This document shows, one piece after another, positions 32,474-40,749 of a stretch of 41,604 nucleotides of DNA (the stretch's first letter is position 1; every line of letters starts with the position of its first letter). A program made the position numbers and the translations under genes. The notes beneath the pieces are model-generated. The model ran no database searches, was not told the origin of the DNA, and saw only the letters and a program-made list of their open reading frames with translations. Source of the DNA: Ga0077536 sp043744805 (lineage in GTDB: Bacteria; Pseudomonadota; Gammaproteobacteria; Ga0077536); the NCBI GenBank assembly GCA_043744805.1, contig JAYTTZ010000323.1, forward strand, positions 1-41,604, read 5' to 3'.

Positions 32474-33823
32474 TCAGCGGTTCCGCTGCGCGTTGGTGAG
32501 CGCGTCGAGTTGCTGGGTCACGAGGTTGCCCGTGCGCTGCAGGCCCGAGACCACCGAGTCCAGCGCGTTGTATTGCTTGGTAAGGCGCGCCTGCACGATG
32601 ATAAGCCGCTGTTCCATGCGCGACTTCTGGCCCCGGGCGTCACGTAGCGCGTTGTCGAGGCCCTGCGCACGGCCGTCGAGCACTCCGTTGGTGACCAGGT
32701 AGCTGTCAGCCAGCTTGGCGAGGCGGGTAGCGAGGCCGTTGTTCGGATCGGCAAACAACTTGGCGACCCCGTCGAAATCGTTGTTGAGGGCATTGGCCAA
32801 GGTGGAATTGTCCACCGCCAGCGTGCCGTTCTTCTGCGTGCTGATGCCCAGCTGGAAGGCATTGGTGAAGTTGCCGGCGTTGATGTTGCTGCTGAGCGCG
32901 GCGCGCAGCTGGCTTTCGATGCCGGAGACCGCGGAGGTGTCGGATTTCAGGACTTCAACGCGCATCTTGCCCATCAGGGAAACCAGCGTGGAATAGGCCC
33001 TGGTCATCGCCTGGACGGAGCCCTGCACCGAGCTGATGTCGCGGGACACATTGACCGCGCTCTTGCCGGCGGCCACCAAGGTCAGCGCTACGCCATCAAT
33101 CGCGCTGCTGAGCGAATTGGTGCTGCTGGTGATGGTGAAGCTGTTCTCGAGCTTCACGGAGGCATCGAGATCGGCCTTGGTGAATCCGCCGCTGCTGTCA
33201 CGGTCGGTATTCAAGGTCTGTAGGGCAAACTGGTCCGTGCCCGAATACGCCACGCTGACGAGGTTCGAACTCCCGGTGCTGCTGGCGGACAGGGTAAGGC
33301 GGTAGCCGACGTCATCCTTGATGATCGACGCCGTCACGCCCGAGTTGTCGCGGGCGCCGTTGATGGCGTCCCGGATGTCGGCAAGCGTCTTGCCGCCCGT
33401 GGCGACCGTGAAGGCCTTGTCGCCCACTGACACCGCCATGGTGTCACCAGTCGTTCCGATTGCTGTCGTGGTGGTGTCGGCGTAGGTCGTGCCGGCGGCC
33501 ATGCGATGGTTTTCGGCGATACGCAGCACTTCGATGTTGTACACGCCCTTGGCGGCGGAACTGCTGGCGGAGGCCGAGAGGACGTCGGTACTCGACGAGG
33601 TCGCCGAATACACCTTGAACTTGGAGATATCGGCAAGCTTCGCGACGGAATCACGAAAAGTGGAGATCGCGCTCTTGAGGGAACCGTAGGCGCTGACCTG
33701 GGATTGCAGTTCGACGATCTTGGCGTCGACCTTCGAGACGGGTGCCCGCTCGAGGCTCATCAGCTTGTCGACGATGCCCCCGATGTCGAGGCCCGAGCCT
33801 ATGCCCGGAGTGCTCAGCGGCAT
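32474..33823 (-). CDS. fliD: Flagellar filament cap protein FliD
   Basis: 449 residues, AGGGAGA before the ATG. N-terminus STPGIGSGLDIGGIVDKLMS with the helix VSKVDAKIVELQSQVSAYGS; an Ala/Thr/Ser-rich middle; C-terminus with QGLDNALRDARGQKSRMEQR and RLTKQYNALDSVVSGLQ, all typical of FliD. It caps the filament and promotes flagellin folding. It follows flaG on the same strand after 84 bases. No fliS follows within the window, because flgL lies next on the other strand. Confidence 0.94.
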   Translation of the reverse strand: MPLSTPGIGSGLDIGGIVDKLMSLERAPVSKVDAKIVELQSQVSAYGSLKSAISTFRDSVAKLADISKFKVYSATSSSTDVLSASASSSAAKGVYNIEVLRIAENHRMAAGTTYADTTTTAIGTTGDTMAVSVGDKAFTVATGGKTLADIRDAINGARDNSGVTASIIKDDVGYRLTLSASSTGSSNLVSVAYSGTDQFALQTLNTDRDSSGGFTKADLDASVKLENSFTITSSTNSLSSAIDGVALTLVAAGKSAVNVSRDISSVQGSVQAMTRAYSTLVSLMGKMRVEVLKSDTSAVSGIESQLRAALSSNINAGNFTNAFQLGISTQKNGTLAVDNSTLANALNNDFDGVAKLFADPNNGLATRLAKLADSYLVTNGVLDGRAQGLDNALRDARGQKSRMEQRLIIVQARLTKQYNALDSVVSGLQRTGNLVTQQLDALTNAQRNR

Positions 33824-33907
33824 GTCAGTCTCCCTGGAACCCTCAGCATCAGTTCAGGCCCATGGCCTCGAACCCTTGCATGGCTCCGTTGAACAATTTA
33901 CGGCTGG

Positions 33908-34333
33908 CTAGACTCGTTCCTGGATCAGGACACCCGCGTTGCCAGAATTTTTAGAAGCGGCGCGCATCCGGTTGGCGATAGTCAGCACTTCCTCGGTGGG
34001 AATCTGCCTGATGACCTCGTCGGTCGTCGAGTCCAGCACCCGCACCACCGTTTCGCCCGAGTCCCGGTCGACCCTGAACTGCAACGCCCGGTTCAGGTTC
34101 TGGGCATAGGTGTTGAGCTGGCCTACGGCCTGCTGCAGGGTCCTCGCATCAACACCGCCAGCGGCAGCCTGCTGGGCCGCCTGTTGTTGCTGGGTATCCC
34201 GGCTACCCGACGTCGCGTCCACCTCGGAAGAGCCAGGTGCCGCCTGTGTTCCGACCACTGCAGTCTGCTGGCGGGCAGGACGGGAAACCGCCTTGACTTC
34301 AGAGATTCGCGGCAGGGCTTCGCGCTCATACAT
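33908..34333 (-). CDS. flaG: FlaG family protein
   Basis: 141 residues. The C-terminal FlaG domain (about 70-135) has LNRALQFRVDRDSGETVVRV and DEVIRQIPTEEVLTIANR. The N-terminal half is a disordered Gln/Ala-rich linker. AGGGAGG precedes the ATG. FlaG proteins influence filament length and lie between flagellin and fliD in many polar flagellates, as here. No separate promoter is visible between it and the fliC terminator, so it may depend on read-through. Confidence 0.9.
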   Translation of the reverse strand: MYEREALPRISEVKAVSRPARQQTAVVGTQAAPGSSEVDATSGSRDTQQQQAAQQAAAGGVDARTLQQAVGQLNTYAQNLNRALQFRVDRDSGETVVRVLDSTTDEVIRQIPTEEVLTIANRMRAASKNSGNAGVLIQERV

Positions 34334-34361
34334 GACCCGTACCTCCCTTGGCTAGAACGAA

Positions 34362-34394
34362 GACGCACCTGGCTTAAACCAAGCCAGGTGCGTC
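34362..34394 (-). terminator. Strong intrinsic terminator after fliC
   Basis: A perfect 14-base stem GACGCACCTGGCTT/AAGCCAGGTGCGTC with a five-base loop. It begins 29 bases after the fliC stop and is followed on the minus strand by TTCGTTCT. It separates highly expressed fliC from flaG. Confidence 0.85.
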
Positions 34395-34422
34395 ATCGTC
34401 GTGCCCGACTACTTAACGAGAC

Positions 34423-35910
34423 TTAACGACCGAGCAGTGACAACACACCCTGCGGGATCTGGTTGGCCTGGGCCACCATCGCCGTACCGGCCTGCTGCAG
34501 GATCTGCGAGCGGGTCAGTTTCGCCGTTTCTTCGGCGAAGTCCGCGTCCTGGATCCGGCCGCGAGCGGAAGTCACGTTCTCACGAACGTTGGCCACGTTA
34601 CGAATCACGCCCTCCAGGCGGTTCAGCTTGGCACCGAGGGTGGAGCGTTCGTCGTTGATGGTGTCGAGGGCCTTCTCGAAGACCAGGAGCGCCAGGTTGG
34701 CACCGGCCGCAGTGGTCACTGTCTGCGAGTTCAGCGTGGCGGCGGACAGCGAGCTCGTGGAAGAACTCACACCCGTTAGCGCAGCACCCGTGGTGGACGT
34801 GTCGTAGGTCTCGATCGTCGCCGTCGGGCTGTTGTTGAGGATGATCGCGCCATTCTGGCCGGCACCCACCGAGGAGCTGGCGGCGAAGAAGCTCGCAATG
34901 CCTGCCGCAACGGCGGTGTTGGTCGTGGCGGTGATCGCCGCGCCCGTCGTATTGGTCAGCACGATGCCATTGTTGTTGGCGGTACCGTCAACTGTGGCGA
35001 CGTTGGTGGCGGTGACGCCGGTCTGCGCAGTCAGCTTGTTGATTTCGGCAGCGATGTTGTCGGCCAGCGTGGTGTTGGTCGTACCGGCGGCAACCGCGCC
35101 GATGGCCACGCCATTGATGGTCAACGATCCCGCGGCCAGGCCGTTGGTGTTGGCGGTACCCGCGGAGAACGTGGTGCCCACCAGGCCATTGCCATAGCTG
35201 AACGCGGAGGATCCGGTGGTGGCGCTCAGCGCGTTGATGTCAGAAATCTTGCTGTCGGACGTCGTGCCGACCGCGCGGGTCGTGGCGAACGTCGCGCCGT
35301 CGAGGGTGGACGTGCCGCCGGTGATGGCAGTGTTCTGCGCGAGGCCGATGCGGCCCGCGAGCTGGGCGTTCGACAAGCCCGTGACGGTCCCGTAGCTGGA
35401 TGCAACGCCCATGGCCGTTGGCGACAGGTTCGCGACCGACACGTTGATGGTTTCGTTGACGCTGCTGCCAACCTGGAAGTTGCCGCTGAACTGGCCGTTG
35501 AGGAGTTTCTCGCCGTTGTAGCGGGTCTGGTTAACGATGCGGGACATTTCGTCCAGGATCTGGACCACTTCCTTGTTGATGGAGCTGCGGTCACTGGAGT
35601 TGTTGTAGCTGGCCGCCTGCACCGCGAGGTCATGCGCGCGGTTCATGTTGCTGGCCATTTCGTTCATGGCGCCTTCAGCCGTCTGGGCAACCGAGATGCC
35701 GTCGTTGGCGTTGCGGATGGCTACCGTCAGGCCGCCGATCTGGGTGGTCATGCGGCTGGCGATCGCGCTGCCGGCGGCGTCGTCCTTCGCGCTGTTGATA
35801 CGCAGGCCGGAGGACAGGCGCTGCACGGCGGTGGTGAGGTCCATCTGCGAGCGGGACAGGTTCCGCTGCGCGTTCAAGGAAGCAATATTAGTGTTGATGG
35901 TCGAAGCCAT
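34423..35910 (-). CDS. fliC: Flagellin
   Basis: 495 residues, AGGAG seven bases before the ATG. The N-terminal D0/D1 region has STINTNIASLNAQRNLSRSQ and QRLSSGLRINSAKDDAAG. The C-terminal D1/D0 region has ARGRIQDADFAEETAKLTRS and QANQIPQGVLSLLGR at the end. The central domain (about 180-400) is rich in Ser, Thr, Gly and Ala and has no cysteine, which suits O-glycosylation. It is driven by a sigma-28-like promoter with a leader of about 90 bases. Divergent from two GT41-type glycosyltransferase genes. Only one flagellin gene is in the window. Confidence 0.97.
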   Translation of the reverse strand: MASTINTNIASLNAQRNLSRSQMDLTTAVQRLSSGLRINSAKDDAAGSAIASRMTTQIGGLTVAIRNANDGISVAQTAEGAMNEMASNMNRAHDLAVQAASYNNSSDRSSINKEVVQILDEMSRIVNQTRYNGEKLLNGQFSGNFQVGSSVNETINVSVANLSPTAMGVASSYGTVTGLSNAQLAGRIGLAQNTAITGGTSTLDGATFATTRAVGTTSDSKISDINALSATTGSSAFSYGNGLVGTTFSAGTANTNGLAAGSLTINGVAIGAVAAGTTNTTLADNIAAEINKLTAQTGVTATNVATVDGTANNNGIVLTNTTGAAITATTNTAVAAGIASFFAASSSVGAGQNGAIILNNSPTATIETYDTSTTGAALTGVSSSTSSLSAATLNSQTVTTAAGANLALLVFEKALDTINDERSTLGAKLNRLEGVIRNVANVRENVTSARGRIQDADFAEETAKLTRSQILQQAGTAMVAQANQIPQGVLSLLGR

Positions 35911-35972
35911 TGAAAGTCTCCTGGCCGCTCCATGTGGGAGTCATGTCGCGAACCCAGATTTTTATGGCGGAC

Positions 35973-35989
35973 ATGCTTGAATTAAGCAT
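35973..35989. promoter_or_regulatory. Inverted repeat in the fliC leader
   Basis: ATGCTT-GAATT-AAGCAT lies between the sigma-28-like promoter and the fliC start, so it would fold in the 5' untranslated RNA. Possible role in mRNA stability or as a binding site; not a known motif. Confidence 0.45.
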
Positions 35990-36008
35990 TCACCGCCTCC
36001 CGGTAAGT

Positions 36009-36035
36009 TTAGCGGACGGGGTTCGGGATTCTTTA
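36009..36035 (-). promoter_or_regulatory. Sigma-28-like promoter of fliC
   Basis: Minus-strand TAAAGAAT-N11-TCCGCTAA, six of eight matches in each half with the exact spacer of 11. Transcription would begin near 36000, giving a leader of about 90 bases before the fliC ATG. Confidence 0.6.
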
Positions 36036-36208
36036 GGAAAGCTTGCGGGAGAATCTTGGTGATGCGCGTCACGGTTTCCGGGGGACGGTGCCGTGAAGGC
36101 GGGCAGGGCAGTAGTGAAGGTGTCGGCCGGAGTATGAGGGGGCTTTAGTCCGGACCTCGGCCGGGCCCGAGTGGGGGCATGGCCCGGATGTTGCTCGCAG
36201 GGCCGAGC

Positions 36209-38374
36209 ATGAAACCTTCCGTCAAAAGCCCGGCACGCAACGACCCTTGCTCCTGCGGCAGCGGCCGCAAACACAAGCACTGCTGCTTTGGTGTCAGGCC
36301 CGGCGCATCACCCGGCGCGCGCCTCGCGCAAGCCGAACTGGCCGAACAACGTGGCGACACCCAGGCTGCGGGTGCCTTGCTCGAACAACTACTTGCGGCC
36401 AGCCCGGAGTTCGTTCCCGCGCTACGCGCCGCCGGCCTGCACCGGTATCGCCATGGCGACCGCGCCGGTGCTCTGGTGGCGTTGCGGAAAGCCAGCGCAC
36501 TGAAGCCCGGCGACGCCGATTTGCTCAACCTCCTAGGCGCCCTTCTCATCGACGACCGGCAACTGCCCGAGGCCATCGTGACCCTGCACCGTGCGATCCG
36601 GCTTGAGCCCGGGCAGCCTGATGCCCATAACAACCTGGGTTTTGCGCTCTATAGCTACGGCAAGCTGGCCGAAGCCGAATACTGCTGCCGGGAAGCCCTG
36701 CGCCTGCGCCCCGGCTGCACCGCTGCACTGTGTAATCTCGGCAATGTCTATCGCAGTGCTGGACGTCCTGCCGAGGCCAAGCAGTGCTTTCGTGAAGTCC
36801 TGGGCACCGACCCCCGCATGGACAGGGCCTGGAACAACCTGGGGCTGCTCCTGCAGGAGGAAGGTCAATGGACGGAGGCCAGACGGTGCTATGAGGAAGC
36901 AGTGGCGCTGGTGCCTCGTTCAGCCGTGGTCCAGTTCAACCTGGGCATTGCCCTCCAACAGACTGGCGCCCACGCACCGGCGATTGCCTGCTTCGAACGG
37001 GCAATTGCCCTCGACCCCGCGCTGGCAGAGGCGCATCTCAACCTGGGCAACGCGCTGAAGGACGCAGGGCGGCTCGACGACGCGCTGGCCAGTTACAGCC
37101 GGGCACTGGCGGTGCGGCCGGACTACCACGCCGCGCACAGCAACCTGCTGTTCGCCACGGCGTTCATGGACTCCCTCTCGCAGGCGCAGATCTTCGAACT
37201 CCACGTGGGCTGGGCGCACCTGCAGGCGAGCGCACTGCCACTGCCAGCACCCTTCGCCAACGCGCGCGACCCCGGTCGGCGACTGAAGATTGCCTATGTA
37301 TCGCCTGATTTCCGCCGCCACGCCTGTGCGGCCTTCCTTGAACCGCTGCTGCGGGCGCACGACCGCACGGTCGTGGAAGTCCATGCCTACGCCGAAGTGG
37401 CGCAGCCTGACGACATCACCCATCAACTCCAGGGACTGGTCGACGCCTGGCGCAACACCACGGGGCTGTCGGACGCGCAGTTCATCGAACTCATCCGCGC
37501 CGATGGCATCGATGTGCTGGTCGACCTTGCCGGCCACACCGCCCACAACCGCCTGCTGGCGCTGGCCCACCAGCCGGCGCCCGTGCAACTGACCTACCTC
37601 GGTTATCCCGCCACCACCGGGCTTGCCGCAATGGGGTGGCGCCTGACCGACGGCGTCACCGAACCGCCGGGCATGGGCGAGCAGTTTTATACCGAGCGGC
37701 TCTATCGGCTGCCGCACAGCCTCTGGTGCTACCAGCCGCTGGCTGACATGCCCGGGGTAGCGCCGCTGCCGGCGCTGGCCACGGGCAACATCATGTTCGG
37801 ATCGTTCAACAGCTACGCGAAAGTCGGCCCACGGGTGATTGCGCTGTGGGCGAAAGTGCTAGTGGCGCTCCCCGCGGCACGTCTCACGCTGATCACCGTG
37901 CCTGCGGGTGAACCCCGCGAAACCTTGTGGCGGCAGTTCGAAAGCCTGGGCGTGGCACGGGAACGGGTGACGCTTCTGGGCCGACTCCCGCGCGCGGCGT
38001 ACCTTGAACTGTTTGCCGGTGTCGACGTGGCGCTGGATCCCTTTCCCTGCAACGGCGGCACCACCACCTGCGACGCCCTGTGGATGGGCTTGCCTGTCGT
38101 CGCGCTCGCGGGCGGTAGTTTCCTCTCGCGTGCGAGCCTTAGCGTGCTCACCGCCGGCAACTGCAGCGAGTTCGCAGCACTGGACGCGGCTGGCTACATC
38201 GAACGCTGCGTGCAGCTTGCTGCGGACGTGGACGTGTTGGCCGCTGTGCGGCAAGGGCTACGGGCGCGATTGTCCGCCTCACCGCTCATGGATTCGAGGC
38301 AGTTCACGCGCGACGTGGAGACGGCGTATCGCGCGATGTGGCGCGACTGGTGCGAGCACGGGGCCGCGCCATGA
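36209..38374 (+). CDS. SEC-C/TPR/GT41 O-linked glycosyltransferase, probably for flagellin
   Basis: 721 residues from ATG 36209, which has AGGG at good distance; ATG 36179 would add ten residues but its purine tract is too close. Order: SEC-C zinc motif at residues 10-27 (Cys14, Cys16, Cys25, Cys26 in PCSCGSGRKHKHCC), about eight TPR units (about 35-315), then a GT41 (O-GlcNAc-transferase-like) domain from about 358. The last carries YVSPDFRRHACA, DVLVDLAGHTAHNR, GYPATTGL, GSFNSYAKVGP and FPCNGGTTTCDALWMGLPVV. These match the UDP-sugar site of OGT. TPRs would hold the protein target. Divergent from fliC, and overlapping a paralogue downstream, so flagellin is the likely target. Confidence 0.88.
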   Translation: MKPSVKSPARNDPCSCGSGRKHKHCCFGVRPGASPGARLAQAELAEQRGDTQAAGALLEQLLAASPEFVPALRAAGLHRYRHGDRAGALVALRKASALKPGDADLLNLLGALLIDDRQLPEAIVTLHRAIRLEPGQPDAHNNLGFALYSYGKLAEAEYCCREALRLRPGCTAALCNLGNVYRSAGRPAEAKQCFREVLGTDPRMDRAWNNLGLLLQEEGQWTEARRCYEEAVALVPRSAVVQFNLGIALQQTGAHAPAIACFERAIALDPALAEAHLNLGNALKDAGRLDDALASYSRALAVRPDYHAAHSNLLFATAFMDSLSQAQIFELHVGWAHLQASALPLPAPFANARDPGRRLKIAYVSPDFRRHACAAFLEPLLRAHDRTVVEVHAYAEVAQPDDITHQLQGLVDAWRNTTGLSDAQFIELIRADGIDVLVDLAGHTAHNRLLALAHQPAPVQLTYLGYPATTGLAAMGWRLTDGVTEPPGMGEQFYTERLYRLPHSLWCYQPLADMPGVAPLPALATGNIMFGSFNSYAKVGPRVIALWAKVLVALPAARLTLITVPAGEPRETLWRQFESLGVARERVTLLGRLPRAAYLELFAGVDVALDPFPCNGGTTTCDALWMGLPVVALAGGSFLSRASLSVLTAGNCSEFAALDAAGYIERCVQLAADVDVLAAVRQGLRARLSASPLMDSRQFTRDVETAYRAMWRDWCEHGAAP

Positions 38375-40734
38375 ATCCGCAAAAGGTGCTTGCCGATGCG
38401 CTCGCCCTCCACCAGTCCGGACGCTACGCGGACGCCGTCACCCGTTATCGCAAGGTCCTCGCGGCGCGCCGCGACCATGTCGATGCCCTGCACCTGATGG
38501 CGCTCGCGCAGCGGGAACTGGGCGAACTCGGCGAGGCGCGGGATCTCCTTGCCAGGGTGACTTCCCTGCGACCGTCCTTCGCCGAAGCACAAGGCAACCT
38601 TGGCCTCGTCTGCGCGGAACTGGGCGATCCCGGCGCCGCCGAGCGGGCGTTTCGCCAAGCCCTCGCGCTCAAACCCGAACTCCCCGAAGTCTGGTTCAAC
38701 CTCGGCAACCTCTTGAAGGCCACGGACCAGGCACAGGCCGCGATCAGCTGCTTCGAGGAAGCCCTCCGTCACAAACCGCTGGCGGGGGCGGAACACAGCC
38801 TGGCCGAGACCTTGCTGGAATCAGGGGAAGCCGCGTCGGCCATCGAACATTTCCGCAAGGCGCTGGCGCTGGCGCCAGGCACGCCGCTGGTCTGGCATCA
38901 CCTTGGCGTGGCCCTGCTGGGGCAAGGGCAGGCCGAGGAAGCGGTCGCTTGCCTCTATCGCGCCACGCAACTCCAGCCGGACAGCGCCGAAGCCCACAAC
39001 GATCTCGGCAATGCACTTAACGATTACGACCGGGTACCGGAAGCCGCCGCCTGTTACGAGCGCGCGCTGGCCCTTGGGCCAGGACTCGTCGAAGCCTGGA
39101 ACAACCTCGGCAATGCCCTGCGGCGCCTGGGCCAACCGCGGGAGTCCGAGCAGTGCTTCCGCCGCGCGCTGGCGCTCAAACCTGATTTCGCCGAAGCCAG
39201 CCTTAACCTCGGTATCGTGCTGAAGAACGCCAATCGCGCCGACGAAGCCATTTACTTCTTTCGCCAGGCGCTGCGGGGCAAACCCGACATGGTGGAGGCC
39301 TACAACAACCTCGGGGTGGTCTTCACCGAACGCGGCCGCCAGGCGGAAGCCTGCGAGGCACTCGAAACGGCGTTGCGCCTGCGGCCGGGATTCGCCGAGG
39401 CGTGGAACAACCTCGGCAACGTGCACAAGAACGCAGGCGATCTCGGGAACGCCCTCAAAGCCTTCGCCCACGCGGTGGAGTTGAAGCCCGGCTTCAGCGG
39501 CGCGCACAGCAATTTCCTTTTCACGCTCAACTTCGCCGACGGCATCGCACCGGCCGCAATCGCCGAGGCCCATCGCGAATGGGGCTGGCGCCACGCGCAG
39601 GGCCTGGACCAGGGCACACCCCACGCCAACCTCCCGGATCCGGACCGACGGCTGAAAATTGCCTATGTCTCGCCTGATTTCCGCAACCACGCCTGTGCGT
39701 TCTTCCTCGAACCGCTGCTTCGCGCCCACCACCGCGAGGCCGTCGAGGTCTACGCCTACGCGGAGATTGCGCAGCCCGATTCCACCACCGAGCGCTTGCA
39801 GCAACTCGTCGACGTGTGGCGCACCACCACCGGCCTGCCGGACGAACAGGTGGCTGCAGCGATGCGTGCGGATGGGATCGACATCGTCATCGATCTGGCC
39901 GGGCACAGCGCCAACAACCGACTCCTCGCCCTGGCGCGCAAGCCCGCGCCGGTGCAGGTGACCTACCTTGGCTATCCCGCCACCACGGGACTTGTGGCAA
40001 TGGACTGGCGACTGACCGATGCCGTGACGGAGCCCGCAGGCACCACCGAAGCGTTTTATACGGAGCGCCTCTATCGCTTGCCCCACAGCCTGTGGTGCTA
40101 CCAGCCATTTGACGACATGCAAGCCGAACTCCCCGCTTTGCCCGCACTGGCGCGAGGGCACGTCACTTTCGGTTCCTTCAACAGCTACGCCAAGATCGGC
40201 CCGCGCGTGGTCGCGCTGTGGGCCACCGTGCTGCGGGCGCTGCCGAGCGCCTCGATTCGACTCGTCACGGTGCCCTCAGGTGTAGCGCAGGCAGCGCTGT
40301 GGAAGGCCTTCGAGCAACTCGGCGTTGCACGGAGTCGCGTGCACTTGCAGGATCGCCTTCCGCGCGAGCAGTACATCGCGGCCTTGCACGAGGTCGATAT
40401 CGCGCTCGATCCCTTCCCCTGCAACGGCGGCACGACCACCTGCGACGCCCTCTGGATGGGGCTGCCGGTAGTCGCACTGGAAGGCAACACGTTCCTTTCC
40501 CGCGCGAGCCTGAGCGTGCTGGCCGCAGCAGGCTACGCGCACTTCGCGGCGCAGGACGAACACGACTACATCGCCCGCTGCGTCGCGCTGGCCAGTGATC
40601 TGGACGTGCTGGCGGCCGAGCGGGCAGGGATGCGCGCGCGACTGCTGGCGTCTCCGCTGCTGCAGGCAGAGACCTTTGCGCGTGACGTCGAGGCGGCCTA
40701 TCGCGCCATGTGGCGTGCGTGGTGCGCGCCGTAG
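38371..40734 (+). CDS. TPR/GT41 O-linked glycosyltransferase, paralogue of the upstream gene
   Basis: 787 residues starting at ATG 38371, which overlaps the previous stop by four bases (ATGA). There is no SEC-C motif. About eleven TPR units (1-400) lead into a GT41 domain with the same blocks as the upstream protein: YVSPDFRNHACAFFLEPLLR, DIVIDLAGHSANNR, GSFNSYAKIGP and FPCNGGTTTCDALWMGLPVV. The catalytic halves are very similar and probably came from tandem duplication; the TPR parts differ in number. It is likely a partner or second-specificity enzyme for flagellin glycosylation in the cytosol before export. The substrate sugar cannot be read from the sequence. Confidence 0.9.
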   Translation: MNPQKVLADALALHQSGRYADAVTRYRKVLAARRDHVDALHLMALAQRELGELGEARDLLARVTSLRPSFAEAQGNLGLVCAELGDPGAAERAFRQALALKPELPEVWFNLGNLLKATDQAQAAISCFEEALRHKPLAGAEHSLAETLLESGEAASAIEHFRKALALAPGTPLVWHHLGVALLGQGQAEEAVACLYRATQLQPDSAEAHNDLGNALNDYDRVPEAAACYERALALGPGLVEAWNNLGNALRRLGQPRESEQCFRRALALKPDFAEASLNLGIVLKNANRADEAIYFFRQALRGKPDMVEAYNNLGVVFTERGRQAEACEALETALRLRPGFAEAWNNLGNVHKNAGDLGNALKAFAHAVELKPGFSGAHSNFLFTLNFADGIAPAAIAEAHREWGWRHAQGLDQGTPHANLPDPDRRLKIAYVSPDFRNHACAFFLEPLLRAHHREAVEVYAYAEIAQPDSTTERLQQLVDVWRTTTGLPDEQVAAAMRADGIDIVIDLAGHSANNRLLALARKPAPVQVTYLGYPATTGLVAMDWRLTDAVTEPAGTTEAFYTERLYRLPHSLWCYQPFDDMQAELPALPALARGHVTFGSFNSYAKIGPRVVALWATVLRALPSASIRLVTVPSGVAQAALWKAFEQLGVARSRVHLQDRLPREQYIAALHEVDIALDPFPCNGGTTTCDALWMGLPVVALEGNTFLSRASLSVLAAAGYAHFAAQDEHDYIARCVALASDLDVLAAERAGMRARLLASPLLQAETFARDVEAAYRAMWRAWCAP

Positions 40735-40749
40735 TTTTTCACCAGGCCG

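Noticed and set aside
33880..33925. Sigma-28 promoter before fliD (minus-strand GCCGTAAA)
   Set aside because: The -10-like half is present, but no acceptable -35 half occurs 11 bases upstream.
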